A DNA stretch of 64,000 nucleotides, taken from assembly GCF_008728835.1 (NCBI RefSeq), contig NZ_CP042582.1:3003001-3067000 (forward strand), written 5' to 3'. The notes under the pieces are model-generated. The model searched no databases and was not told the origin of the DNA. It was given only the letters and a program-made list of their open reading frames with translations. This document shows, one piece after another, positions 47,206 to 55,828 of the stretch; position 1 is the stretch's first letter, and every line of letters begins with the position of its first letter. A program made the translations under genes and the position numbers. The stretch is from Hypericibacter adhaerens (GTDB lineage Bacteria; Pseudomonadota; Alphaproteobacteria; Dongiales; Dongiaceae).

Positions 47206-47510
47206 CCGGACGCCATCGCCGGATCCTGGTGGTGCTCCTCGCCGGTCTCGGCCTGGCCGCCCTCCTGGCCGCGACCGGCTGGTGGTGGCTGATCTTCCGC
47301 CAGGTGATCGAATATGGCTACCTGACCTTCGGCGGTGCCGCCGCCTGCATCGTCAACAAGACCGACATCTGCGAATTGGTGATGTCGCTCTGCGGCGCGC
47401 GCCATCCCTTCGGTGTCGCGCGCTATTCGCCGGCACTGTTCTGGCTCGGCCTCGCGATCCTCTCGGCGAGCCTGATCGCGGGCCCGTCGCGCAGCTTGTC
47501 GCGCCGCTAG
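47202..47510 (+). CDS. Small two-helix membrane protein of the ABC operon
   Basis: A 102-residue protein of unknown family. Hydrophobic helices at about 8-32 (ILVVLLAGLGLAALLAATGWWWLIF) and 76-92 (ALFWLGLAILSASLIAG). The loop between has three Cys (AAACIVNKTDICELVMSLCGARH). It overlaps the ATPase stop by 4 bp, so it is translated as part of the transporter operon and may be an accessory subunit (inference). Confidence 0.65.
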   Translation: MTGRHRRILVVLLAGLGLAALLAATGWWWLIFRQVIEYGYLTFGGAAACIVNKTDICELVMSLCGARHPFGVARYSPALFWLGLAILSASLIAGPSRSLSRR

Positions 47511-47657
47511 CGTAAAGCCGGCGGCAAGGCCGCGGAAATCCACAAGGTCAAGTCCCTTTCTGTCGCGGTTTTTGTTCCTATCCGCGCCCGCCTTGCCTTC
47601 GCGTCCGGGGCCATGCCATCCTGACGCCCGCCGAATTCGGCCAATCCCGGTAGTATC

Positions 47658-49007
47658 ATGAAACAATTGGAAGAATTTCTCGCCGAGCGCAAGATCGACG
47701 AGGTCGAATGCCTCGTTGCCGACATGTCGGGCATCGCCCGCGGCAAGATCCTGCCCGCGAAAAAGTTCATCAAGAGCACGCGCGACGACAATCTGCGCCT
47801 GCCCGAGAGCATCTATCTGCAGACCGTCACCGGCGAATATCCGGACGACGACGAGAACTCGATGGCGACGGACCAGGATCCGGACATCTATCTGCGCCCG
47901 GATCCCGACACGATCTCGCTCGTCCCCTGGTACAAGGAGCCGACGGCGCAGGTCATCAACGACGCCTATTATGCCGAGGACAAGCCGGTCGACATCGCCT
48001 CGCGCTATGTGCTGAAGCGCGTGCTCGAGCTCTATGACGAGCGCAACTGGCGGCCCGTCGTGGCGCCCGAGCTGGAATTCTTCCTGGTCCAGGTCAACAC
48101 CGACCCCGACCTGCCGCTGCAGCCGCCGATCGGCGCTTCGGGCCGGCCCGAGACCGGGCGGCAATCCTACGGCATCGACGCCACCAACGAGTTCGATCCC
48201 ATCTTCGAGGATGTGTACGACTTCTGCGAGACCATGGGCCTCGACATCGACACGCTGACGCACGAGGCCGGTGCGGCGCAGATGGAGATCAACTTCAACC
48301 ATGGCGATCCGCTCTGGCTCGCCGACCAGGCCTTCCTGTTCAAGCGCACGGTCCGCCACGCCGCCATGCGCCACAATGTCTATGCCACCTTCATGGCGAA
48401 GCCCCTGGCGAACGAGCCCGGCAGCTCGATGCATATCCACCAGTCGGTGGTGGACAAGCGCTCGGGCCGGAATCTCTTCTCCCATCGCGACGGCAGCGAC
48501 AGTGCCCTGTTCCGCTCGCATGTGGCGGGGCTGCAGCGCTACCTGCCGCAGGTGATGCCGCTGCTGGCTCCCAACGTGAACTCCTATCGCCGGCTGCAGC
48601 CCTATCTCGACGCCCCCATCAACGTCCATTGGGGCGTGGACAACCGTTCGGTCGGCCTGCGCGTGCCGATCTCGAGCGCCGCGGGCCGGCGCATCGAGAA
48701 CCGGCTCGCCGGCGCCGACGCCAACCCCTATCTCGCGATCGCGGCCTCGCTCGCCAGCGGCTATCTCGGCATGATCGAGCGCTTGAAGCCCACCAAGCAG
48801 GTCGAGGGCTCGGCCTATCGCCTCGCCCACACCCTGCCGCGCACGCTCTATGACGCGCTCAACCGCTTCAACGCCTGCCGGCAGATCAAGCCGATCCTGG
48901 GCGAGCGCTTCTGCCAGGCGGTCGATTTCGTGAAACGCGCCGAGCTCGAAGCCAATTCGCGCGTGATCAGCTCCTGGGAACGCGAGCATCTGTTGTTGAA
49001 CGTGTGA
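47658..49007 (+). CDS. puuA: Glutamine synthetase family protein (gamma-glutamylputrescine synthetase type)
   Basis: A 449-residue ATP-dependent ligase joining glutamate to an amine. It has the PuuA/GlnT-like N-terminus EEFLAERKIDEVECLVADMSGIARGK, catalytic Glu motifs (VVAPELEFFL, GAAQMEINFNHGDPL), SSMHIHQSVVD, NSYRRLQPYLDAPINVHWGVDNRSVGLRVP and ENRLAGADANPYLAIAASLASG. The adenylylation Tyr loop of GlnA is absent. Two class III aminotransferases downstream support a polyamine route, although no PuuB or PuuD is present. Confidence 0.85.
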   Translation: MKQLEEFLAERKIDEVECLVADMSGIARGKILPAKKFIKSTRDDNLRLPESIYLQTVTGEYPDDDENSMATDQDPDIYLRPDPDTISLVPWYKEPTAQVINDAYYAEDKPVDIASRYVLKRVLELYDERNWRPVVAPELEFFLVQVNTDPDLPLQPPIGASGRPETGRQSYGIDATNEFDPIFEDVYDFCETMGLDIDTLTHEAGAAQMEINFNHGDPLWLADQAFLFKRTVRHAAMRHNVYATFMAKPLANEPGSSMHIHQSVVDKRSGRNLFSHRDGSDSALFRSHVAGLQRYLPQVMPLLAPNVNSYRRLQPYLDAPINVHWGVDNRSVGLRVPISSAAGRRIENRLAGADANPYLAIAASLASGYLGMIERLKPTKQVEGSAYRLAHTLPRTLYDALNRFNACRQIKPILGERFCQAVDFVKRAELEANSRVISSWEREHLLLNV

Positions 49008-49020
49008 TTTTGACCCCAGT

Positions 49021-49048
49021 CGTCATCCCCGCGAAAGCGGAAATGACG
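49021..49048. repeat. Partial copy of the intergenic palindrome
   Basis: A hairpin with arms CGTCAT..CCGC and GCGG..ATGACG around GAAA. It shares 19 consecutive bases with the arm at 28690-28708. It sits just after puuA and could also act as its terminator. Confidence 0.6.
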
Positions 49049-49103
49049 ATGATGGGCGATCCTTCCGCCTCGCCCACCGATGCCGCCTTTAGGGTCTCTC
49101 GAG

Positions 49104-49331
49104 TCAGGACTTTGTCGCTCGGCGCAGGCTGCGCCCGCCCCACCAGAGCAGCAGGCTCGCAACGGCGAAGCCGGCAATGAGGATGAGCGCATCGTCGCTG
49201 AGGCCGCCGCTGCCGCCCGCGCCCAGCGTGCGGATGTCGGAAAAGACCAGCGCGAAGAGGAAGCCGATCAGGGCCGCGAGGCCCGACAGGACGGCCAGGG
49301 CCATCAGGATCAGCCCGAACGTGGATTTCAT
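49104..49331 (-). CDS. Small two-helix membrane protein
   Basis: A 75-residue protein of unknown function. Two hydrophobic helices (MKSTFGLILMALAVLSGLAA..IGFLFALVF and ALILIAGFAVASLLLWWGG) are separated by a Gly-rich loop and followed by a basic RSLRRATKS tail. It is antisense-oriented relative to its neighbours. The start at 49331 gives a protein beginning in the first helix; its Shine-Dalgarno is weak. Moderate confidence. Confidence 0.5.
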   Translation of the reverse strand: MKSTFGLILMALAVLSGLAALIGFLFALVFSDIRTLGAGGSGGLSDDALILIAGFAVASLLLWWGGRSLRRATKS

Positions 49332-49767
49332 GACGGTTCCATGGCGCCGCGCGGAAGAAGCGCCTGTGAATTCTTTCAGCCTCCCGGCCTCGCGGGACCG
49401 GTCTCGAAGGTCGTTGCACCTATAGCATAGCCAGACCCGCCCGGCCTGCATGGCCGGCCGCTTCCCGCCGCAAAGGCCCCATGCTAGGCTCCCCGCCAGC
49501 GATGCAGGAAACGATCCGCCCCGTCGCGGGGCCGGTCGGCCCCGAGGGCCGGTCGGGCGCCCGCTCCGTCAGACCCCGCCGCGCCGGCGAAGACACGGCG
49601 CGCTCGCGGCAGACGGAGCTGCTCATCCTCTGCGCCCGCATCGGCTTCAACCCATAAGGCATTAGACCCGGACGTCCGGCTCCGGCCGCGCCCTGCCCTT
49701 GCCTTTTCGCAGGCGGCGGCCGCTCTCCCTATGCTTGCAACCGATCGCTCCTGGAAGGATTCACCCC
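49332..49767. other. Intergenic region upstream of the aminotransferases
   Basis: 436 bp, very GC-rich from 49510. A 58-codon plus-strand frame (49481-49657) is open but has no recognisable features. It probably holds the promoter of the two aminotransferase genes. Confidence 0.4.
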
Positions 49768-51159
49768 ATGGCTCAGGCCGCACGCCGCAACTCCACCGCC
49801 GAATGGCAGGCGCAGGATCTGGCGCATCACCTCCATCCCTTCACCGACCAGCATGCGCTGCCCGGCCACGGCGTGCGCGTCATCGCGCGGGCGGAGGGCA
49901 CCTATCTGTTCGATTCCGACGGGCGCCGGCTGCTCGACGCCTTCGCCGGCCTCTGGTGCGTCAATCTCGGCTATGGCCGCAAGGAGCTGGCCAAGGTCGC
50001 CTATGACCAGATGATCGAGCTGCCCTACTACAACACCTTCTTCAAGACCACGACGCCGCCCGCGGCCGAGCTCTCGAAGATCCTCGCCGACATCACGCCC
50101 AAGGGCCTCGACCGCGTCTTCTACGGCCTGTCCGGCTCGGATGCCAACGACACCATCGCCCGGATGGCGCGCCATTACTGGAACCTGATGGGCAAGAAGA
50201 CCAAGAAGACCATCATCGGGCGCCATAACGGCTATCACGGCTCGACCATGGCCGCGGCCTCGATGGGCGGCATGACCTATATGCACGCCATCGCCGACCT
50301 GCCGCTGCCGGGCTTCGTCCATATCCAGCAGCCCTATTGGTATGGCGAGGGCGGCGATCTCAGCCCCGCCGAGTTCGGCCGCAAGGCGGCCAAGGCGCTC
50401 GAGGACAAGATCCTGGAGCTGGGGCCCGAGAACTGCGCCGCCTTCGTCGGCGAGCCGATCCAGGGCGCCGGCGGCGTGATCATCCCGCCCGAGACCTACT
50501 GGCCCGAGATTCAGCGCATCTGCAAGCAGTACGATCTGCTCGTCATCGCCGACGAGGTGATCTGCGGCTTCGGGCGCACCGGCTACTGGTTCGCCTCCGA
50601 GCATTTCAAGATCGAGCCCGACTTCATGACGCTGGCCAAGGGCCTGACCTCGGGCTATCTGCCGCTTTCGGCCGTCATGGTGGGAAAACGCGTGGCCGAC
50701 GTGATCGCCGGCGACAAGGGCGGCGAATTCAATCACGGCTATACCTATTCCGGTCACCCCGTCTCCTGCGCGGTCGCGATCGAGAATATCCGCCTCCTGC
50801 GCGAGGAAGGGCTCGTGACCCGCGTCCATAACGAGACCGGCCCCTATCTCGCCAAGCGGCTCCAGGAACTGAAGGACCATCCGCTGGTGGGCGAGGTCCG
50901 CACGCTGGGCTTCATCGGCGCGATCGAGCTGGTCAAGGACAAGGCCAAGCGGCAGTTCTTCAAGCCGGTCGGCGAGGTCGGCACCATCTGCCGCGATCAT
51001 TGCTTCGCCAACGGCCTGGTGATGCGCGCCACGCGCGATACCATGCTGCTCTCGCCGCCGCTGCTCTGGACGGCCGCCCATGTGGACGAGTTCATGGAGC
51101 TCACCCGCAAGGCGCTCGACCTGACGCTCACCGACGTAAAGAAGAAGGGATGGCTGTGA
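49768..51159 (+). CDS. Class III aminotransferase (omega-amino acid:pyruvate type)
   Basis: A 463-residue PLP aminotransferase. Features: LHPFTDQHALPGHGVRVIARAEGTYLFD, FAGLWCVNLGYGRKELA, FYGLSGSDANDTIARMARHYW, GYHGSTMAAASMGG, FVGEPIQGAGGVIIPPETYW, IADEVICGFGRTGYWFAS, and the PLP lysine in TLAKGLTSGYLPLS. The ATG at 49768 with GGAAGGA upstream is preferred over 49699. It is 31 bp upstream of a paralogue, indicating a two-gene operon for polyamines or omega-amino acids. Confidence 0.88.
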   Translation: MAQAARRNSTAEWQAQDLAHHLHPFTDQHALPGHGVRVIARAEGTYLFDSDGRRLLDAFAGLWCVNLGYGRKELAKVAYDQMIELPYYNTFFKTTTPPAAELSKILADITPKGLDRVFYGLSGSDANDTIARMARHYWNLMGKKTKKTIIGRHNGYHGSTMAAASMGGMTYMHAIADLPLPGFVHIQQPYWYGEGGDLSPAEFGRKAAKALEDKILELGPENCAAFVGEPIQGAGGVIIPPETYWPEIQRICKQYDLLVIADEVICGFGRTGYWFASEHFKIEPDFMTLAKGLTSGYLPLSAVMVGKRVADVIAGDKGGEFNHGYTYSGHPVSCAVAIENIRLLREEGLVTRVHNETGPYLAKRLQELKDHPLVGEVRTLGFIGAIELVKDKAKRQFFKPVGEVGTICRDHCFANGLVMRATRDTMLLSPPLLWTAAHVDEFMELTRKALDLTLTDVKKKGWL

Positions 51160-51190
51160 TCCCCTGATCGCAGCACGGAGGAAACGACCC

Positions 51191-52588
51191 ATGCGCAACC
51201 TGAAATATGACAGCAAAGCCCTCTGGCGGATGGACCGGGATCACTATGTCCACCCCTGGACCGATTTCTCGACCTTCAAGGAGACCGGCTCCGATGTCAT
51301 CGCCGAAGGCGACGGCATCTATGTGTTCGACGCCGACGGCAAGCGCTATATCGACGGCATCGGCGGGCTCTGGTGCGTCAATATCGGCTATGGCCGCGAG
51401 GAGATGGCCCAGGCGCTGGCCGAGCAGGCGCGGCGCATCTGCTACTACTCGACCTTCACCCACCTGACGACGCCGCCCGCGGCCGAGCTGGCGGCGAAGC
51501 TGGCGCAGCTCGCCCCCGGACCGCTGAACCATGTCTTCTACACGACCGGCGGCTCGGAATCGAACGACGCTATCGCCCGGTTCATCGCCTTCTACTTCAA
51601 CCGCCTCGGCAAGAAATCGAAGAAGAAGATCATCGCCCGGACCGACGGCTATCACGGCTCGACGCTGCTCACGGCGACCATCACCGGCGTGGCGTTCGAC
51701 AAGATCGGCTTCGACACGATCGAGGATCTGGTCCACCACATCCCCTGCCCCAACCCCTATCGCCGGCCCGAGGGCATGACGGTCGAGGAATTCGGCGACC
51801 AGTGCATCGCCGATCTCGAGAACAAGATCCTCGAGCTGGGGCCGGAGAACGTCGCCATGTTCTTCGCCGAGCCGATCATGGGCGCGGGCGGCGTGATCGT
51901 GCCCCCGCCCGGTTATCACAAACGCGCTAAGGAGGTCTGCGCCAAATACGAGGTGAAATACATCTCCGACGAGGTGGTGACGGGCTTCGGCCGCCTCGGC
52001 CATTTCTTCGCCTCGAAGGATAATTTCGACCTGCAGCCGGACGTCATCACCACCGCCAAGGGCATCACCTCGGGCTATCAACCGCTCGGCGCCATCCTGC
52101 TGTCGGACGAGATCTACGACGTGATCAGCGTGCCCCAGGAGAAGGGCGCGATGCTCACCAACGGCTTCACCTATTCCGGCCATCCGATCGCCTGCGCGGC
52201 GGGGCTCAAGAACATCGAGATCATGGAACGCGAGGATATCTGCGGCCATGTGCGCGAGGTCGGGCCCTATTTCAAGAAGCGGCTCGAGAGCCTCTACGAC
52301 CTGCCGATCGTGGGCGACGTGCGCGGCAGCCATTTCATGCTCTGCGTCGAATTCGTCGCCGACCGGAAGACCAAGGCGCTGCTGCCGCCCGAGGCCGCCA
52401 TCGGCAACCGCATCTCGCGGCTCGCCCAGGAACGCGGCGCCATCATCCGCCCGATCGGCCATCTCAACGTGATGTCGCCGCCGCTCACCATGACCAAGGC
52501 GCAGGTCGACGACCTGGTGGAGATCATCCGCCAGTCCGCCACCCTCGCCATGGACGAGCTCAAGCGCGAGAAGCTCTGGAACGGCTGA
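51191..52588 (+). CDS. Class III aminotransferase (putrescine/polyamine:pyruvate type, SpuC-like)
   Basis: A 465-residue PLP aminotransferase. It begins LWRMDRDHYVHPWTDFSTFKE, typical of SpuC and relatives, with IGGLWCVNIGYGREEMA, FYTTGGSESNDAIARFI, GYHGSTLLTATITG, FFAEPIMGAGGVIVPPPGYH, ISDEVVTGFGRLGHFFAS and the PLP lysine in TTAKGITSGYQPLG. It is about 45% identical by eye to the upstream aminotransferase. SD CGGAGGAAACG. An inverted repeat follows the stop. Confidence 0.9.
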   Translation: MRNLKYDSKALWRMDRDHYVHPWTDFSTFKETGSDVIAEGDGIYVFDADGKRYIDGIGGLWCVNIGYGREEMAQALAEQARRICYYSTFTHLTTPPAAELAAKLAQLAPGPLNHVFYTTGGSESNDAIARFIAFYFNRLGKKSKKKIIARTDGYHGSTLLTATITGVAFDKIGFDTIEDLVHHIPCPNPYRRPEGMTVEEFGDQCIADLENKILELGPENVAMFFAEPIMGAGGVIVPPPGYHKRAKEVCAKYEVKYISDEVVTGFGRLGHFFASKDNFDLQPDVITTAKGITSGYQPLGAILLSDEIYDVISVPQEKGAMLTNGFTYSGHPIACAAGLKNIEIMEREDICGHVREVGPYFKKRLESLYDLPIVGDVRGSHFMLCVEFVADRKTKALLPPEAAIGNRISRLAQERGAIIRPIGHLNVMSPPLTMTKAQVDDLVEIIRQSATLAMDELKREKLWNG

Positions 52589-52604
52589 GGCCGCCCGGCT
52601 CCTG

Positions 52605-52644
52605 CGGACCTATGGGCGCCGTCCTGACGCCGCCCATAGGTCCG
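52605..52644 (+). terminator. 14-bp inverted repeat, likely terminator
   Basis: Perfect arms CGGACCTATGGGCG (52605-52618) and CGCCCATAGGTCCG (52631-52644) around a 12-nt spacer, followed by TTAAGCTTT. It is 17 bp after the aminotransferase stop. It also lies 28 bp before the next start, so a regulatory hairpin is possible. Confidence 0.65.
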
Positions 52645-52671
52645 TTAAGCTTTCGGGGCTAAGCTCCCGCC

Positions 52672-54807
52672 ATGGGGGAGCAGACGACACCCGGCCTCGA
52701 TCTGGCCATCGGCCATCTGCGGTCCGGCCGACCGGCCGAGACGGCCGCGATCTGCCGCGCGCGGCTCGCGGCCGATCCCGCCGATTTCGAGGCCTGGCAT
52801 CTGCTGGGCGTCGCCCGCACGATGCTGGGAGAGACCCGGCCCGCCATCGAGGCCCTGACCCGCGCCGTCGAGCTCCGGCCCGACCATGCCGAGGCGAACC
52901 GGAACCTGGGCGCGCTCCTGGCGCAGGGCAAGCGCTTCGGGGAGGCCATCCCCCATCTCGAGGTCGCGCATCAGGCGGCACCCGACAGCCGCGAGGCGAT
53001 CATCTACCTGGCGCGAGCCTTGCGCGAGAGCGGCCAACCCGAACGCTCGGCAGGATTTCTCGAGCCCTATCTCGCGAGCCATCCGCAGGACGCCGAGGCC
53101 TGGTACCAGCTCGCCCTGGCGCTCGCCGGGATACATCGGCCAGCCGAGGCGATCGGCGCGGCCCAGCGTGCGCTGGCGATCAAGCCGGACCATGTCGAGG
53201 CCGAGCGGGCGCTTGCGGGCATCCATTTCAACGAGCGGGACTATGCGGCGGCGATCGCCGCCTGGCGCCGGGTGGCGGCGCTGCGGCCGCGCGATCCCGA
53301 GAGCCATCGCGGCCTCGCCAAGACACTGGCGGTCGACGGCCATATGGAGGAGGCCGACGCGGCGCTCGGACGCGTGCTGAGCCTGGCGCCGGACTGGGGC
53401 ACCGAGATCAGGCGCGCCACGCTGCTGCGCCCGCTGATGCGCAGCCTTGCCGATATCGACGAGACGCGTCGGCGCTATGGCGACCGGCTGGCGGCCCTCG
53501 CGCAACGCCATCCGCAGCTACGGGATCCCAATGTCGAGGTCGCCGACTGCGTCGCCTTCTATCTCGCCTATCACGGCCGCGACGACCTGCCCCTGCAGCG
53601 CCAGCTCGCGGCGCTCTATCTCGACGCCTGCCCGGCCCTCGGCAGCGAGGCCCCGCATCTCCGGGACTGGCGCCCCCGTTCACGGCCCCGGATCGGCGTG
53701 GTCTCGACCAACCTCAACGCCCATACCGTCGGCTTCGTCACGCTGGGGTTGCTGCAGCAGTTCGACCGCAGCCGGTTCGAGCTGGTGCTGCTGCGCACGG
53801 CCCCGCCCTCGCCTTCGGCCACCCAGGCGAAGTTCAGCGCCTGCGCCGACCAGGACATCACTCTCCCGTCGAACCTCGCGGAAGCCCGGGCACGGATCGC
53901 GGCCGCCCAATGCGACCTCCTCTACTATCCCGATATCGGGATGGCGCCGCTCACCTACTTCCTGCTGTTCGCGCGCCTCGCCCCGGTGCAGGTCGTGGGC
54001 TGGGGCCATCCCGACACCACCGGCATCCCGAACGCGGATTACTGGATGTCCTCGGCGGTGTGGGAGCCGGCCGAGGCCGATGACCACTACACCGAGCGGC
54101 TGGTGCGGCTCGCCGCGCCGCCGATCCATTACGAGCCGCGCGTCTGGAACCCGCCGGCCCGGAGCCGCGCCGAGCTCGGGCTGCCGGAAACAGGCCGGCT
54201 CTATCTCTGCCCGATGAGCCTGTTCAAGATCCATCCGGGCTACGACCCGCTGTTGCGGCGCATCCTGCAGGAGGACCCCGAAGGCTGGCTGCTTTTCGCC
54301 AGCGGCCACAGCGTCAACTGGGACGAGGTGCTGAAGCAGCGCGTGGCGGCGGGCGACGAGCGGCTGGCGCGCCGCATCCTGTTCCTGCCGCGCTACGAGA
54401 TCGCCGATTTCACGGCGCTGGGGCCGGTGGTCGATTGCCAGCTCGACCCGATCTATTTCGGCGGCGGCCGCACCAGCCTCGACATTTTCCATACCGGTGC
54501 CCCCATCGTCACCTGGCCCGGCCCCTTCATGCGCAGCCGCATCACCAGCGGCTTCTACCGCCGCATGGGCGTGACGGAGCTAGTCGCGCGCGGCCATGAG
54601 GATTACGTGGCCCTGGCGCTGCGCACCGCGAAGGACGATGATTTCCGCGAAGCGATGCGCCGCAGGATCCGCGAGCGGGCGGGCGCGCTCTACAAGACGG
54701 TCGGCGCCGTGCGCGAGGTCGAGGATTTCTTCGCCGCCGCCATCGCCGCGGCGGGAAACGGCCAGCCGTCCATCACCTGGAACCCGCCGGCCGCGACGCC
54801 CCCCTGA
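52672..54807 (+). CDS. TPR protein with SPINDLY/O-GlcNAc transferase-like catalytic domain
   Basis: A 711-residue soluble protein. Residues about 5-245 contain some six to seven tetratricopeptide repeats (for example FEAWHLLGVARTMLGETRPAIEALTRAVELRPDH). From about 325 on there is a GT41-type catalytic region: RIGVVSTNLNAHTVGFVTLGLLQQFD, CDLLYYPDIGMAPLTYFLLFARLAPVQVVGWGHPDTTG, YLCPMSLFKIHPGYD and the nucleotide-binding YFGGGRTSLDIFHTGAPIVTWPG. The family adds GlcNAc or fucose to Ser/Thr of proteins in eukaryotes. Bacterial targets are mostly unknown. Confidence 0.9.
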   Translation: MGEQTTPGLDLAIGHLRSGRPAETAAICRARLAADPADFEAWHLLGVARTMLGETRPAIEALTRAVELRPDHAEANRNLGALLAQGKRFGEAIPHLEVAHQAAPDSREAIIYLARALRESGQPERSAGFLEPYLASHPQDAEAWYQLALALAGIHRPAEAIGAAQRALAIKPDHVEAERALAGIHFNERDYAAAIAAWRRVAALRPRDPESHRGLAKTLAVDGHMEEADAALGRVLSLAPDWGTEIRRATLLRPLMRSLADIDETRRRYGDRLAALAQRHPQLRDPNVEVADCVAFYLAYHGRDDLPLQRQLAALYLDACPALGSEAPHLRDWRPRSRPRIGVVSTNLNAHTVGFVTLGLLQQFDRSRFELVLLRTAPPSPSATQAKFSACADQDITLPSNLAEARARIAAAQCDLLYYPDIGMAPLTYFLLFARLAPVQVVGWGHPDTTGIPNADYWMSSAVWEPAEADDHYTERLVRLAAPPIHYEPRVWNPPARSRAELGLPETGRLYLCPMSLFKIHPGYDPLLRRILQEDPEGWLLFASGHSVNWDEVLKQRVAAGDERLARRILFLPRYEIADFTALGPVVDCQLDPIYFGGGRTSLDIFHTGAPIVTWPGPFMRSRITSGFYRRMGVTELVARGHEDYVALALRTAKDDDFREAMRRRIRERAGALYKTVGAVREVEDFFAAAIAAAGNGQPSITWNPPAATPP

Positions 54808-54830
54808 TCCGCGAAGCGGAAGGAGCCCCG

Positions 54831-55103
54831 ATGCTGTTCATGGTGATCGAGAAATTCCGCGGCCAGGACATCAAGGCCGTCTATCGCCAGTTCCGCGACA
54901 AGGGCCGGATGACGCCCGACGGCCTCGCCTTCGTCGGGAGCTGGGTGACGGCCGACAATGGCCGCTGCTTCCAGCTCATGGAATGCGACGACCTCACCCT
55001 GCTCCAGCGCTGGGCCGCCGAATGGTCGCATTTGGTGGAATTCGAGATCGTACCGGTCGTCACCGGCAAGGAGACGGCCGCGGCGCTGGCGGGACAGCTC
55101 TAG
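54831..55103 (+). CDS. DUF3303 family protein
   Basis: A 90-residue protein: MLFMVIEKFRGQDIKAVYRQ, then GLAFVGSWVTADNGRCFQLMECDD and LQRWAAEWSHLVEFEIVPVV. It matches the DUF3303 pattern, a small ferredoxin-like (dimeric alpha-beta barrel) fold. Function unknown. SD GGAAGGAG. It is 23 bp after the TPR glycosyltransferase, so probably cotranscribed. Confidence 0.85.
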   Translation: MLFMVIEKFRGQDIKAVYRQFRDKGRMTPDGLAFVGSWVTADNGRCFQLMECDDLTLLQRWAAEWSHLVEFEIVPVVTGKETAAALAGQL

Positions 55104-55125
55104 GCCGCAGGCTGGCTGACCGCTC

Positions 55126-55683
55126 CTAGTTCTGCTGGCTTTCCCGATCCGCCTTCATCTGCTTGAGCAGCGTCAGAAGATCGCCGCCCTCGGGATAGCG
55201 GAAATTCACAAAGCGCCAATGGCCGTTCTCGTACGCAAGTTCCGGAACGACGCTGGGCGTTTCCGATCGCTTACCGGACGTCACCGCATAGACATCGACC
55301 AGGTAGTCCTTGCCCTCTTGCCGGGCAGAACCGACTTCATAGCGCTTCGCGGGATCCTGGGTATCCAGGAAGGGATCGAAATCCAGCCCGACGATATCGT
55401 CTCCCTTGGCCTGCGCCTGCGCGGCCAGGTCGTCCTTCAGGGCCTGGACGAGCTCACCATCGAAGTCGGCGCTCATCTTGTCGACGGCAAGCCGCCAAGG
55501 CGGAACCGGCTGCCCGGCGAGGGCCTTCGGCACATAGGCTTCGTAGAACTTCTGCACGAACTCGCGGCTCGACGCGGCAAGATCACCCGCCTGCACCGAC
55601 GAAACATGCAGAGCGAGAAGCAGGAGACAGCCGATCGCTGCCCCGCCCCGGCTCAACGGCGTCATCCGCCATCCCCTCGTCAT
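55126..55683 (-). CDS. Exported DUF3828-like protein
   Basis: A protein of about 185 residues with a Sec signal peptide (GGAAIGCLLLLALHVSSVQA, cleavage near VQA-GD). The mature part has SREFVQKFYEAYVPKAL, then LDFDPFLDTQDP, RYEVGSARQEGKDYLVDVYAV and NGHWRFVNFRYPEGGDLLTLL. It resembles DUF3828, a periplasmic NTF2-like family. ATGs at 55710, 55683 and 55665 are all possible; those at 55683 and 55665 have G-rich sites 7 nt upstream. It is convergent with the DUF3303 gene. Confidence 0.72.
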   Translation of the reverse strand: MTRGWRMTPLSRGGAAIGCLLLLALHVSSVQAGDLAASSREFVQKFYEAYVPKALAGQPVPPWRLAVDKMSADFDGELVQALKDDLAAQAQAKGDDIVGLDFDPFLDTQDPAKRYEVGSARQEGKDYLVDVYAVTSGKRSETPSVVPELAYENGHWRFVNFRYPEGGDLLTLLKQMKADRESQQN

Positions 55684-55828
55684 TTCGGAACCCCCAACAG
55701 CTTCGCGCACGAATGACTTCCGTCGAACGAATCGACAGGTCGCGCGTGGCGGTATGGTAGCCTACCCTATGGCCACCCCATAGGTTCCTGGCAAGGCTCT
55801 CAAGCGCGCAAGCGACGGGGCGCCGCCG

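Noticed and set aside
49481-49657. 58-codon plus-strand frame before the aminotransferases
   Set aside because: No Shine-Dalgarno, Arg/Pro-rich translation typical of random GC-rich DNA; not enough support for a gene.
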